NCBI RefSeq assembly: GCF_000208745.1 | Contig: NC_030856.1 | Coordinates: 726,354-790,353, forward strand | Source of the DNA: Theobroma cacao | Taxonomy: Eukaryota > Streptophyta > Magnoliopsida > Malvales > Malvaceae | Reading direction: 5' to 3' | Length of the DNA: 64,000 nt | Shown: in pieces, positions 1-10,835 of the stretch | How positions within the stretch are numbered: the stretch's first letter is position 1 | Layout: the number at the start of each line of letters is the position of its first letter | Position numbers and translations under genes: made by a program | The notes under the pieces: model-generated | Database searches by the model: none | What the model saw: the letters and a program-made list of their open reading frames with translations, nothing else | Told to the model about the DNA's origin: nothing

Positions 1-2833
1 CCTCTACCCAAATTGGAAGGTGATGATCGTGCACAAGCACGTGCTCTTGCTACTCTTTATTCTCATCCTGTTGTAAGTCTGCGATTGTAAACCTCTGCTT
101 GTAGTTGTTTTAGAAATATGTATAGGATAATGTGCAATGGTAGTTTCATAATCCTGACTGCCAACTTGATCTGTGGTTTATCATCAGTTTGTAAATTGAA
201 GCATAAAGGCATTGTTTTATTTCATAAATTTTCTAACTTTGTCCATATCCTTAGTGCTAACTTTAATCCTGCCTATTTATCTAATTTTCTAGTGGATGGT
301 AAGGCGATGGACGAAGTATCTTGGACAAGAAGAAGCAATTCGGCTGATGATGTGGAACAATAGTGATCCCAGTTTCAGCTTAAGGTTTCTGCCACATTTT
401 TCCTGCTTTCTGAATATGATATTCGTGTCATATTGATTCTAAGACTAACTCTTCTATACTGATATCAGGGCAAACTCTGGAAAGGGAATTACTAGAGATG
501 ACCTTGCGATGCAGCTTAATTCCTTGAAGGTGCTTGATTACCATATTCTTTGCCTTATTAGTTATCATTTTTCCTATATTCCATAAAAATATTTGAAACA
601 CACATGATAGTATTGCTTCTGGTAATATGGCATTAATAAGGTCTTTCACCTTAATGCAACTTAATTTTTATTATGTAATTCTTCCTTCGCCCCCACCCTT
701 TTTCTCATGCTTAAGTATGCACAGACTAGTTTATCTGTTATAACATACTCCCATACCATGCTCCTTAATATTAATTTTCTATTTTGACTGCAGGTCCCTC
801 ATGAGGTTTCTTTGCATTTGGATGATTTTGTGCGTGTAAAAATTGGTTTGCAGGTAGGAGTTTGATATATGAATTTTTCCAACATAAGGTTTATGCTCAT
901 ACAACATATGGTGCCATTTGAAGTCTACGCTTGAGGCTAGTAAATGTGAATTATAAGTTGAAATTTGTTGGTACAGCATGTGCAGTCTGTTTTTCTTTGT
1001 GAGGGCAGATCACAGTGTTCCTTACCAAAAAGGCACTTGTATGTTGCATCTGTAGCTACTAGTGATGGTTATCTGGAAACCGAAATTACTGCTCAGTGCA
1101 CAGTATCTTGATTACCTACTCTTCCAATTTCAGAATGTCATACGAGCTGGGTTGCTGAAAGAAGGTCTCTGTTCTGTCCAGGATGAAAGTGCAGGTATAG
1201 TTCACTGTCTTCAATCTAGGTTTCACGTAAAGCTTGTTTGGACAGAGAAAACGTTAAGGTTTCTAATTAAGGTATTCTATAATAAAATAACATCACAGTA
1301 TGTTAAGTTTCAGTGAGGTAGTTAGATGTCCCTGCAAAACTAAATGTTGGTAAAGCACTTTTCATTTATTGATCAATGAAAAATTCTTCTGAACTTGATT
1401 TGGATTTTATACAACTTGTCCTTTAAATTATATCAAAATCTCATTGCAGGTCTAGTAGTTTCAGTTGTGGATCCTCAACCGGGTGATGACATTATAGACT
1501 GTTGTGCTGCTCCTGGAGGGAAGACTCTTTACATGGCATCTCGTTTGAGTGGCAAAGGTATACCTGCCAACTTTATCTGATTGCAGCTTTCTTCTTCTTT
1601 GTTACTTGAACTACTTAGCAGTCATTTTCAGGCATCAAAAAGATTTCAATTTTATATTAATTCCTCTTTTATACTTGTATGTATATGCACACAATAAGAA
1701 TGAGCTCTTCCACCTTAAGTTCTGATCTAGCAGAATCTTTTGGTTAACGTCAAGAAGCACAACAGAATCTGCACTTAGATAGCCTGGAACTTCTCTGGCC
1801 ATGTTAATTTAATTTTATAATTTCTTATAGTAAGATAATGCAAAACTAATTCATGTTTTTGGTTGCTGAAAACCATGATGGGACTCCTTATTTGACTCTT
1901 AGGCAAAGTGCATGCAATTGACATAAACAAAGGCCGCTTGAGAATCCTTAGAGAGACAGCCAATGTGCAAAAAGTCAATGGTGTTGTTGCTACAATCCAT
2001 GCTGATCTTTGTACTTTTTCTGTAAGTTCTTCTCTTAAAAGCTTAGTATTTCAAGGAATATGGAACTTCTTACGTATATCTCTACTCTAAAATTTGTAGG
2101 AGAATAGTCTACTCAAATCTGGTAAAGTTTTGTTGGATGCTCCCTGTTCTGGACTTGGGGTTCTCTCCAAGGTAACATGATATGACCATGAATCGTTCAA
2201 TGTTTACTTGCTGCAAGCTTTTAAAAATATTTAAAATTTTCTTCTAATTCTTCTGCCCACTCTCCCAGTTACCTACTGTTTGATTTTGGGGGAGATGAGA
2301 TATATCTAACCACTCTTTCTTTCTTTTACTGTTTCAAAGAGAGCAGATTTGCGATGGAATAGAAGTTTAGAAGATCTGGAACAACTTAAGAATTTGCAGG
2401 ATGAGCTCCTTGATGCAGCTTCCACGTGAGATCTATGTTCTCCTCTACGCCTAGGGTCTTACTCTTTGATTGAATGTATGATTCCAACTTTTTAACCTTA
2501 CAGCATTTGTTCTGCATTTATAGACTGGTGAGCCTGGGAGGAGTGTTAATATACAGTACCTGCTCCATTGATCCGGAAGAGAATGAAGACAGGGTGGATG
2601 CTTTTCTTGGCAGGCATCCTGTAAGAGCAATGGCTTTTTCCTCAACTTCTGTGCTGGAATTTTATTTATTAATTGATTTTTTTTTAACTTTCCTTTTTCA
2701 GGAATTCAGAATAGATCCTGTTGATAGATATGTACCATCTGATTTCGTTACAAAACAAGGCTTCTACCTCTCTAATCCAGTGAAACACTCACTAGATGGA
2801 GCATTTGCAGCTCGTCTTGTTCGGGCTTTGTGA
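1..2833 (+). CDS. RsmB / NOL1-NOP2-Sun family RNA (cytosine-5) methyltransferase, 3' part
   Basis: SAM-dependent RNA m5C methyltransferase; only the C-terminal 319 residues are inside the window, so the gene starts upstream. Exons that close in phase: 1-72, 293-384, 469-529, 794-853, 1134-1194, 1450-1557, 1903-2021, 2100-2171, 2340-2425, 2524-2620, 2702-2833 (TGA). All introns are GT-AG. Visible motifs: the SAM-binding motif CCAAPGGKT in the sixth visible exon, HAIDINKGR in the seventh, the motif IV cysteine in LLDAPCSGLGV (eighth), and the motif VI cysteine in YSTCSIDPEENE (tenth). The paired PC and TC cysteines are the catalytic and release residues known for this family. The sequence resembles plant proteins annotated as NOL1/NOP2/sun with an N-terminal NusB domain (bacterial RsmB type, 16S rRNA). 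That N-terminus, and any plastid targeting peptide, lie outside the window, so subcellular location is inferred only. Confidence 0.93.
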
Positions 2834-3595
2834 AGAAATGAGTACAGTACAGCAACCCTTGATGGTCTATGTGAAGAACTCACTGCATGACAGAGTTCTC
2901 TCTTTGATACTGGGCCACTGCAGTGAATAGCTCATGTTTACAGCATTATCAAATCAACCCGATTTTATTGAATTCACCCTGGAAGTACACAGTGCCGAAG
3001 AATAAAGAGTTTACCAGTGCTTCAGCATGATTTGTGGGAGGCCCTTAAGAAACAGATCATACCAATTCTATAGCCTGATATATTGCTTACCAGGCAAACT
3101 ACTAAAGCTTGCAGTCTGGTGATAACAATGGGAGCTGCTCGAGGAGCTTTTTTATGGTACATTAAAGCTGAATTTAAACCAGCAGGTCGTTTGCACATTG
3201 GTCTGCTTATGGACAGAATTCCTAGTATTGGCAACATACAATGTAACAGTCTTTTTCGTTTGTGAAAATATATAATGGATGCTGGGGAAAAAAAATAATA
3301 AACACTAGTATTTCCCTTATGAAATACTTAATACTCTTTTTTTTTTATTTTCTGATGATTCAACATTTCTTTTGTCATAAACACTAGTATCTCCTCTCAT
3401 GAAAAGTGTAATTATTTTCCATAATAATTGCATCGAGCATCATTGTTAAACGGCTTACTCAACCTTATACGTATGTTCTTTCTTTTTGCATGTAAAACTT
3501 ATTCCAATTGGAACATTGATGTGCATATACATGAATGTAACAGAAAAAGAAGTAACCTATTTTGAGACTCTTGAGCAAGGTTGGCGTTTTCAGCT
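2834..3595. other. 3' flank of the methyltransferase gene
   Basis: Probable 3'UTR and spacer. Open stretches of about 60 codons occur (for example 3083-3265), but they lack recognisable domains and convincing splice context. No gene is supported here. Confidence 0.4.
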
Positions 3596-4992
3596 ATACT
3601 GGCTGACAGATTTGAAGTCTTTTGAAAGTATGCATGAAAGCCATTTTCGGATCATTTATATAAGTAGGTAACCATACAACAATTACCAGACTTAGTCTAA
3701 GTGGTCATCTCATCAGGAGACAGGGAGTTCGAGTTCAAGAAGAAAAAGAAGAAGGAGAAGAAGCAGAAAGATCAGCAAAAAGATGAATACAAGATGCCAT
3801 ACGTTTTAGTTGTCCATGATGAATGCATGGCTAGTTACCTTAAGATTTGCAGTATATAACGAAGACTAAACTCAGCTCAATCAGTGGAGGAAGCACGGAC
3901 AAATTTTAATGGCCTTGGTTCTGCATTGGTCACAGTGCAGCAAAACACCAGAAATACATGATTTTGACAGGACTTTTGCATTTTGGATTCAGAGCCTCGA
4001 CGTAGTAGCTGGGCCAAGACACAGCCAGCCGGTTCTGAGGAAAAACAGCAAAGTATAGGCAAGTTAGTTGGAGACATTCCGCATATGGAGGAGGTTCTAC
4101 CTCCTCATCAAGTCCTCAACCTGCTGTAAAGAGGGATTGTAGGTAGAAATCAACAACATAAATGCAACCAAGACTGTTGATGTGAAGGATTTTCCTTGGC
4201 TTGGGGTATGCAAGGCACAACAATTCTTTGCATCTCATAATACACCAGATAAGAGGAAAGCAATACTATCAAGCTTAGGATTGCGGGGCATTTTGTTCAA
4301 CTCTAAGGGAAGGGAAGACTCATCGAGTTATCATCATGTAACTTGGGATGATTTACAGCAACCTGCTTATGTTTTTGGTTTCACAATCAACTGAAATTTT
4401 GATGACTGAGTTTTGCTCTGAACTGATGTTCTCAAACAACATTGACCTTTGAGCAATCCAAATTTGATAATTAGAATAAAAGACTTAGCTCAAAAATTGG
4501 ATGAACATTCACAAGAATGACTACAACAAGCGAACACCAATAGTACACATTAACTACACGTTAAAACTGTAACAGCAGCAGCAATTCTCTTGCATATATT
4601 ACTCAAAAATAGAGATATCCATGACAGCAAGCTCTAGCGCTTACTCTATGGGGGACAACACACACGAATGATTTCCAGAGGCTGAATCATGCTGAAATAA
4701 ACTCTCAGGCCTTTCGATGTCAGCTTTTGTTGTCTATCTCAGTAGCTCATAACCTTGTGCTAGGGATGATTATCAATCTAAGAACGTTCAGAGAACACAA
4801 AGCCGAATGCAAATATTTTATATTTTGATTAGATTGTAGGGAAAAGAAAAACTTGAGAATGTACACAGGACAATGGAGAATGATACTAAAAAATTTAACT
4901 TCATTCATAACAACTTAAAAATTACAGAAAATTTCTTTGACAGCTAAAACAGTAAGAAGGTCTAATAGAACATAATATCGACTTGTTTAACA

Positions 4993-5967
4993 TCACACAC
5001 TTAGGAGCACACGACGACCCTCAGCACTAAGCTTTGCAGCTTGCAGCGGCTTCTTTCTCGTTGCTTTCAACTGCTTCAACCTCTGCTCTATCCTTTGGCG
5101 AGAGTCTCCTTGTACTTCTTGTTGTCTAGCAGACGTTCTGGCTATCTCTGGGTTGTACTTAGATTGGGGACGTACTGTATAAACAAGTGAAGCTGGTTCG
5201 GGCCTTGTAACATGTTGCCTCAAAGAAGATGGTCGAGAAAGCTTATGCTCCTTGGCAACACTGACGCCCAAATCACAAGCCTTTACTTCCACCATTGCAG
5301 GTTTGCTTACAGGCTTTTTCATTACGGGAACATGAATATCATCATCATTTCTCAGGTCAGAGAACCTTGTACTCTTGTTGAAGATGCTTCGGCTCCATCT
5401 GTCGATCAAATCCTTAGCGACCCTTCTGTTGGAAACTGTTTCCTCCTCATATTTGGATAGGAACATGATCGCCCTTCCAAGACCGCTCCTCTAGAACTGC
5501 TCTCGTTGGTAATGCTGCTCTAAATCGATCGGAAAATCTGCCAGGATGTTCAGAACTGCTCCACGGATATTGGCATTGGGCAGGCTGCCGTCAGGAAGGG
5601 GCTCAAGCCAGTTCTTCAAGAGTGTGAGAACCCCATGATCCAAGAACTGAAGCTGACAGCTTTTCTTGGACAAAACCTCTGTGAGAAATGGCAACTTCTT
5701 GAGCTTGCTGATGGCAGGTCGGCCTTCTCTGTTGAGTTGTGCATCGTCTTCAGCAACGATCGTGAGCTCAGCCAGTACTTTCTCGACAAACAAGCTGATT
5801 TCTTCTGGACTTTTTTCGACCTTCCTCCTCCTCTTGACAGCATCGAACATGGCATTGATTTCTGGATCATCCTTCCCTCTCTCCCTCTTCTTTCCTTCCA
5901 CAAAGCTCTGCTTCTTCATGACGCAATCCTTCCGGGAAAAACGGTTGTCACCCATCACACTGATCAT
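4993..5967 (-). pseudogene. IWS1-like (SPT6-interacting, TFIIS N-domain) gene, copy 1, with internal stop
   Basis: Single-exon frame of 324 codons resembling the C-terminal two thirds of IWS1, the nuclear elongation factor that binds SPT6 and RNA polymerase II. The conserved core is clear: KPAISKLKKLP-like segment, FLDHGVLTLLKNWLEPLPDGSLPN, the I-L.DFPIDLEQ stretch and KDLIDRWSRSIFNKSTRF. At 5491-5493 the codon AAG of copy 2 is TAG, so translation would end after 158 residues inside the TFIIS N-domain; the downstream frame is otherwise open to TGA at 4993-4995. Known plant IWS1 genes have introns and an acidic N-terminal region; both are missing here, which suggests an N-terminally truncated retrocopy. 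I see no obvious remnant poly(A) tract, so retroposition is inferred. Confidence 0.8.
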
Positions 5968-6033
5968 AAAACTGTAAGATTCTTTCTTTAACTTTGCAAT
6001 GTCACACTGCTTTCAGGTTCTTGCATGAACAAG

Positions 6034-6041
6034 TATTTATA
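6034..6041 (-). promoter_or_regulatory. TATA box of IWS1-like copy 1
   Basis: TATAAATA on the minus strand, 67 bases upstream of the ATG at 5967, with a CCAAT-type ATTGG about 12 bases further upstream. The arrangement recurs in copy 2 (TATA identical, CCAAT box altered by one base). A real promoter in front of an intronless copy is notable. Confidence 0.5.
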
Positions 6042-7040
6042 GGTATCTGACCAATCCTTATGTAATAAGAGTTCCTAACATTTAGGAAGTTTCAATTTTC
6101 GAATAAAATTTAGAAAGTTTCAATTTTCAAAATAGAGACAAAAGTCATCCCAGACTTCCAAAACTTGTCAAACTCTAACACCTCATGCTTTTGGTTCAAG
6201 CAAGGTAAAAAAGAAGGAATTAATTCAAGTTAATAAAGAAATAGTATTCACTTAAAACGACCCAGTTTTTTTCTTCATATTTAGAGTTGTGTGTAGTGTG
6301 GAAAGAGTGCTCTTTGGTAGCTCCCATGGCCCCTTGTCAACCTCAAACAGTGTGGCGTTCTGACTCTGACCTGCCCTGCCCTGCTACTAGGAGCAGAGGC
6401 TGTGAGGATCATGGTGGTTGCTTGGGTTGGCTCTGCCTCTGCCGTGGGATGAGGGAAGTGAAGGAGCTGCTTCCTGCTTGGATGTTGGAGAAGGAAGAGA
6501 ACTGTAATGACAAGAGGAGCCATGGAAAGGAGAGTGGACAGAAACAGAGTGAGAAAGAAGAGTCACGATGTAGAAATGGTGGGAAATTTTCAAAAAATAA
6601 AAATATTAATATTAATTAATTTTTATGAGTTTTTTGTATGCATTAGTAATAGTATCAAATTAAAAAAATATTAATAGATTAAAATTTTTATATTATTTTT
6701 ATTATTTTTTGTGTTTGATTAAAGTTAGGTTGCTAATTGTTGATTTATTTTGTTAATTAATATATTAAAATTTTCATCCATTTTTTTCTTATTTTATGTT
6801 AATTTATGATATACTTGAAAAAAATAGTAAGCTTAATTTGACATTTGATATACTATTTTGCCAATCTTATAGAGCTATATTAGTGAATAATTTTTTTTTG
6901 CTCATAAAATTTATAATTTTATTACTGAATAACTGTTTTATTTAAGGAAAGGAAATATGAAATTATGCATAATATTGAGTTATAATATTAAAAAAAATTA
7001 ATTTTACATATTTAAAACTTTTATTTACATATTATAAATA

Positions 7041-7415
7041 TTGGGGGAAAATCTCAAAAATATAGAAGAAAGGAAAAAAAAAGGTTATAAAAGAAAAAAT
7101 TATAAAAATATGGGGAAACGGCATCGTTTTTGTAAACTGCTTGGCCTTTATATTTTAAAGGCTTTTAACCCCAGGCCTCTGACGGCCCAAAACCCAAAAC
7201 CATATCTCGATATCTCCTTCAAAAACCCCACCACCCATTACCGCCGCCGCCGCCGCCGCCGCTTCTGCCACCGCTATGCTCCCATGAACACCACAAAACA
7301 GTGGCCCAAGAGGGCCTTAATCCTCTCACGTGTCCTACCACGTGCCTTCTCCTCAAGACTACTTTCCAAAGCTAATACTTCAGCCACACTGGCTGATAGA
7401 TTTGAAGTTTTATGA
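7041..7415 (+). pseudogene. Truncated PARN 5' end (promoter plus first codons) left by the duplication
   Basis: From about 7105 the sequence matches the promoter and 5'UTR of the intact PARN gene at 10640. The ATG at 7284 corresponds to the intact ATG at 10836, followed by MNTTKQWPKRALILSRVLPRAF. Homology stops near 7350-7380, where the fragment is fused to the left edge of duplication copy 2, so the frame ends at a TGA at 7413-7415 after 43 codons. It contains a (CCG)n run at about 7241-7264 just before the ATG. None of the nuclease domain is present, so no enzyme can be made. The open frame extends upstream to 7041, but that part is promoter DNA and is not thought to be coding. Confidence 0.75.
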
Positions 7416-8409
7416 AAGCATGCATGGAAGCCATTTCCGGATTGCAAAACAGCTGTTTTTGTTCTATTGAATGAAGGTATATCAGTAGGTAACCATGACA
7501 CTAACTACAAGACTTAATCTAAGTGGTCACCTCATGAGGAGACGGGGAGTTTGAGTTCAAGAAGAAGCAGCAGAAACAGCAAAAAAAGGGTGAATACAAG
7601 ATGCCATACACATTTTCATTGTCCATGATGAATGCATGGCTACTTACCTTAAGATTTGCAGATATATATAACAAAGACCCAAACTCAGCTCAATCCAGTT
7701 CTAATGGAGAAAGATGGAACTAATTTTCAATAAAAGAGACTGAAATATTTATTATGAATGCCTATCACATGATGGAGCAGATATATAGTTGGATTTGGGT
7801 CATAAACCAATCCATAGTGTAAGGCACAGTGTGGATACTGACAACAACTTGATGAAGTGAATTTGCAGATTTCTGTCTTTATTTTTCTCGATCTTTGCCT
7901 TTGGCTTCTCCCACACTGCTTATGGCGGCATACCCAAGCTTTTACCTGAGTAAACAGGTCCAGTATGCTGGATCAATTCCTTCTCCATTCAGGATCACCT
8001 GATCTTTGTCTTTCCCTGCAGTCTTTACCGAACTCACACGTGTCAGAGAAAACAAGGATTAGAGTTCAGAACAACAACATTGAATAAAATGAATTTTGAT
8101 AAATTAAATTATTCGAAGGATGCAATACACACCATCTGCTACTGCAGCAATCTTCATGGCCATGGTTCTGCATTTGTCACAGTGCAGCAAAACACCAGAA
8201 AAATATTTGATTTTGACAGGACTTTTGCTTTGTGGATTTCGAGCCTCGACCTAGTAGTTAGTCCTACACAGCTAGCCAGTTATGAGGAGAAAGAGCAAAG
8301 TATTGGCTAGTTAGTCGAAGACATTCCACATATGAAGGAGATTCTACCTCCTCATCAAGTTCTCAAACCTCCATGATGCTGTAAAGAGGGGTTGTAGTTA
8401 GAGATTAAC

Positions 8410-8640
8410 AACATAAATGCAACCAACACTGTTGATGTTAAGGATTTTCCCTGGCTTGGGGTATGCAATGCACTTCAATGCTTTGCATCTAACATTAACA
8501 CCAGATAAGAGGAAAGCAATACTATCAACATACATGCAACCAATACTGTTGATGTGAAGCATTTTCCGTGGCTTGGGGTATGCCTTAACAATTCTTTGCA
8601 TCTCAAAATACACCAGATAAGAGGATTGCAGCGCATTTTA
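8410..8640. repeat. Short internal tandem duplication inside copy 2
   Basis: Two imperfect copies, offset by about 117 bases, of a block running from GCAACCAA.ACTGTTGATG through CTTGGGGTATGC to CACCAGATAAGAGGA. Copy 1 has this block once (about 4160-4260). Confidence 0.75.
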
Positions 8641-8811
8641 TTCAACTGTAAGGGAAGGGAAGACTCATCGAGCTATAACTTGGGATGATTTACAGCAAGC
8701 TGCTCATTTAACTTTTAACTTCATTAATAACAACTTAAAATTTACAGAAAACTTCTTTGAAAACAAAACTGTCAAAAAGATCTAATAGAACATATATCAA
8801 CTTGTTTAACA

Positions 8812-9789
8812 TCACACACTTAGAAGCATACGACGACCCTCAGCACTAAGCTTTGCAGCTTGCAGCGGCTTCTTTCTGGATGCTTTCAACTACTTCAACC
8901 TCTGCTCTATCCTTTGGCGAGAGTCTCCTTGTACTTCTTGTTGTCTAGCAGAAGTTCTGGCTATCTCTGGGTTGTACTTGGATTGGGGACGCACTGTATA
9001 AACAAGTGAAGCTGGTTCGGGCTTGGTAACATGTTGCCTCAAAGAAGATGGTCGAGAACTTAGCTTCTGCTCCTTGGCAACACTCAAGTCCAAATCACAA
9101 GCCTTTACGTCCACCATTGCAGGTTTGGTCACAGGATTTTTCATCACGGGAACATGAATATCATCATCATTTCGCAGGTCAGAGAACCTTGTACTCTTGT
9201 TGAAGATGCTTCGGCTCCATCTGTCGATCAAATCCTTAGCGACCCTTCTGTTGGAAACTGTTTCCTCATCATATTTGGATAGGAAAATGATCGCCCTTCC
9301 AAGACCGCTCCTCTTGAACTGCTCTCGTTGGTAATGTTGCTCTAAATCGATCGGAAAATCTGCCAGGATGTTCAGAACTGCTCCACGGATATTGGCATTG
9401 GGCAGGCTGCCGTCGGGAAGGGGCTCTAGCCAGTTCTTCAAGAGAGTAAGAACCCCATGATCCAAGAACTGAAGCTGAAAGCTTTTCTTGGACAAAACCT
9501 CTGTGAGAAATGGCAACTTCTTGAGCTTGCTGATGGCAGGTTGGCCTTCTCTGTTGAGTTGTGCATCGTCTTCAGCAACGATCGTGAGCTCAGCCAGTAC
9601 TTTCTCGAAAAACAAGCTGATTTCTTCAGAACTTTTCTCGACCTTCCTCCTCCTCTTGACAGCATCGAACATGGCATTGATTTCTGGATCCTCCTTCCCT
9701 CTCTCCCTCTTCTTTCCTTCCACAAAGCTCTGCTTCTTCATGACGCAATCCTTCCGGGAAAAACGGTTGTCACCCATCACACTGATCAT
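8812..9789 (-). pseudogene. IWS1-like gene, copy 2, with late premature stop
   Basis: Same single-exon frame as copy 1, starting at ATG 9789. The TFIIS N-domain is uninterrupted (AAG retained where copy 1 has TAG). A CAG-to-TAG change at 8890-8892 ends the protein after 299 residues; the aligned reading frame continues to TGA at 8812-8814 and would add 26 residues of basic tail. Because the whole SPT6-binding-type core remains, a stable 299-residue product is possible, so 'gene with shortened tail' is an alternative to 'pseudogene'. Like copy 1 it lacks introns and the acidic N-terminal region of canonical IWS1. It lies divergent to PARN, ATG to ATG about 1.05 kb. Confidence 0.78.
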
Positions 9790-9855
9790 AAAGCTGTATG
9801 GTTCTTTCTTTAACTTTGCAATGTCATACTGCTTTCAGGTTCTTGCATGAACAAG

Positions 9856-9863
9856 TATTTATA
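9856..9863 (-). promoter_or_regulatory. TATA box of IWS1-like copy 2
   Basis: TATAAATA on the minus strand 67 bases upstream of the ATG at 9789, the same position as in copy 1. Confidence 0.5.
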
Positions 9864-9955
9864 GGTATCTGAACAATCCTTATGTAATAAGAGTTCCTAA
9901 CATTTAGGAAGGTTCAATTTTCAAAAAAAAATAAAAATAAATAATAATAATAATA

Positions 9956-9960
<5 letters not shown>

Positions 9961-9994
<34 letters not shown>
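9961..9994. repeat. (TA)n microsatellite
   Basis: Uninterrupted TA dinucleotides preceded by an (AAT)n-like tract; absent from duplication copy 1. Confidence 0.9.
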
Positions 9995-9996
<2 letters not shown>

Positions 9997-10639
9997 GAAA
10001 GTTTGATTTAAACCAACAAAGCTTTAAAAATCTTGAAAAAGCTGAGATTTATTCATATTTAAAATAATTATTAATTCAAAAAACAGAGACAAAACTCATC
10101 CCAAACTCTAACACCTTCATACTTTTGCTTTAAGCAAGCTCTAAAAAAAGGAATTAATTCAAGTTAATAAAGAAATAATATTTACGACCCTTTCTTTAAT
10201 GAAATTATTATGCATTATGTTGAGTTATAATATTAACCAAAATTAATAATTTATTTTATCATATAAATAATGAAATTAAAATGCCATATTGAATATATTA
10301 ATGAATGCAATTCAATTGACTTATTTACATTTAAAACATCATATCTTAATTTATATTCAAAAAAATACCTCGATTGCTTTTTTTTTAAATAAAATGTTTT
10401 TTTTTTTCATTTTCACTTGAAAGAAAAATATTAATCGTTATAGATTATATGATGTGAAAAATGTTTTACGAGATATTTTGTTGCATGCATGTGAAATGTA
10501 AGTTGATGATAAAAATAAATAACAATTAAGAATTCGGTATTTTTTTAAATAAATAAAATATTTATATTAAAAATTTCATATTAATTTAACTTATTTAAAA
10601 CTTTTATTTATAATTATTGAAGGAAAATCCCAGAATATG

Positions 10640-10835
10640 GGAAAAACGACATCGTTTTTGCTAACGGCTTTGCCTTTTACGCACGCCTACTATATCTTAA
10701 AGGCTTAAGTCCCCTGGCCCCCTACGGCCCAAAAACCCAAAACCATATCTCGATATCCCCTTCTAAAACCCCACCACCACCACCACTGTCGCCGCCGCCG
10801 CGGCCGCTTCTGCCATCTGCCACCGCTATGCTCCG
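10640..10835 (+). promoter_or_regulatory. PARN promoter and 5'UTR
   Basis: Region between the AT-rich spacer and the PARN ATG, conserved with 7105-7283 in duplication copy 1. It contains the palindrome-like AACGACATCGTTTT (about 10644), GGCCCAAAA and (CCG)n just upstream of the ATG. Conservation between copies is simply due to duplication; promoter function is inferred from position. Confidence 0.5.

Larger units (their letters stand above)
3596..7380. repeat. Tandem segmental duplication, copy 1
   Basis: This segment aligns in order with 7386-10915. Shared landmarks are the left edge (CTGGCTGA.AGATTTGAAGT at about 3600 and 7386), the block around 3930-4390 versus 8150-8710, the IWS1-like gene (4993-5967 versus 8812-9789), its TATA box, and the PARN promoter with the first codons (7105-7350 versus 10640-10905). 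Copy 1 holds about 690 bases (roughly 6262-6950) without a counterpart in copy 2. The right edge cuts PARN exon 1 after about 28 codons and joins it directly to the left edge of copy 2, as expected for a head-to-tail tandem duplication. Confidence 0.88.

Noticed and set aside
5616..5991. Plus and minus frames of 95-118 codons over IWS1-like copy 1 (and the same at 9438-9850)
   Set aside because: They mirror each other only because of the duplication; the IWS1 frame explains the conservation.
6287..6619. 110-codon plus-strand frame
   Set aside because: No recognisable domain; low-complexity end; absent from the duplicated copy.
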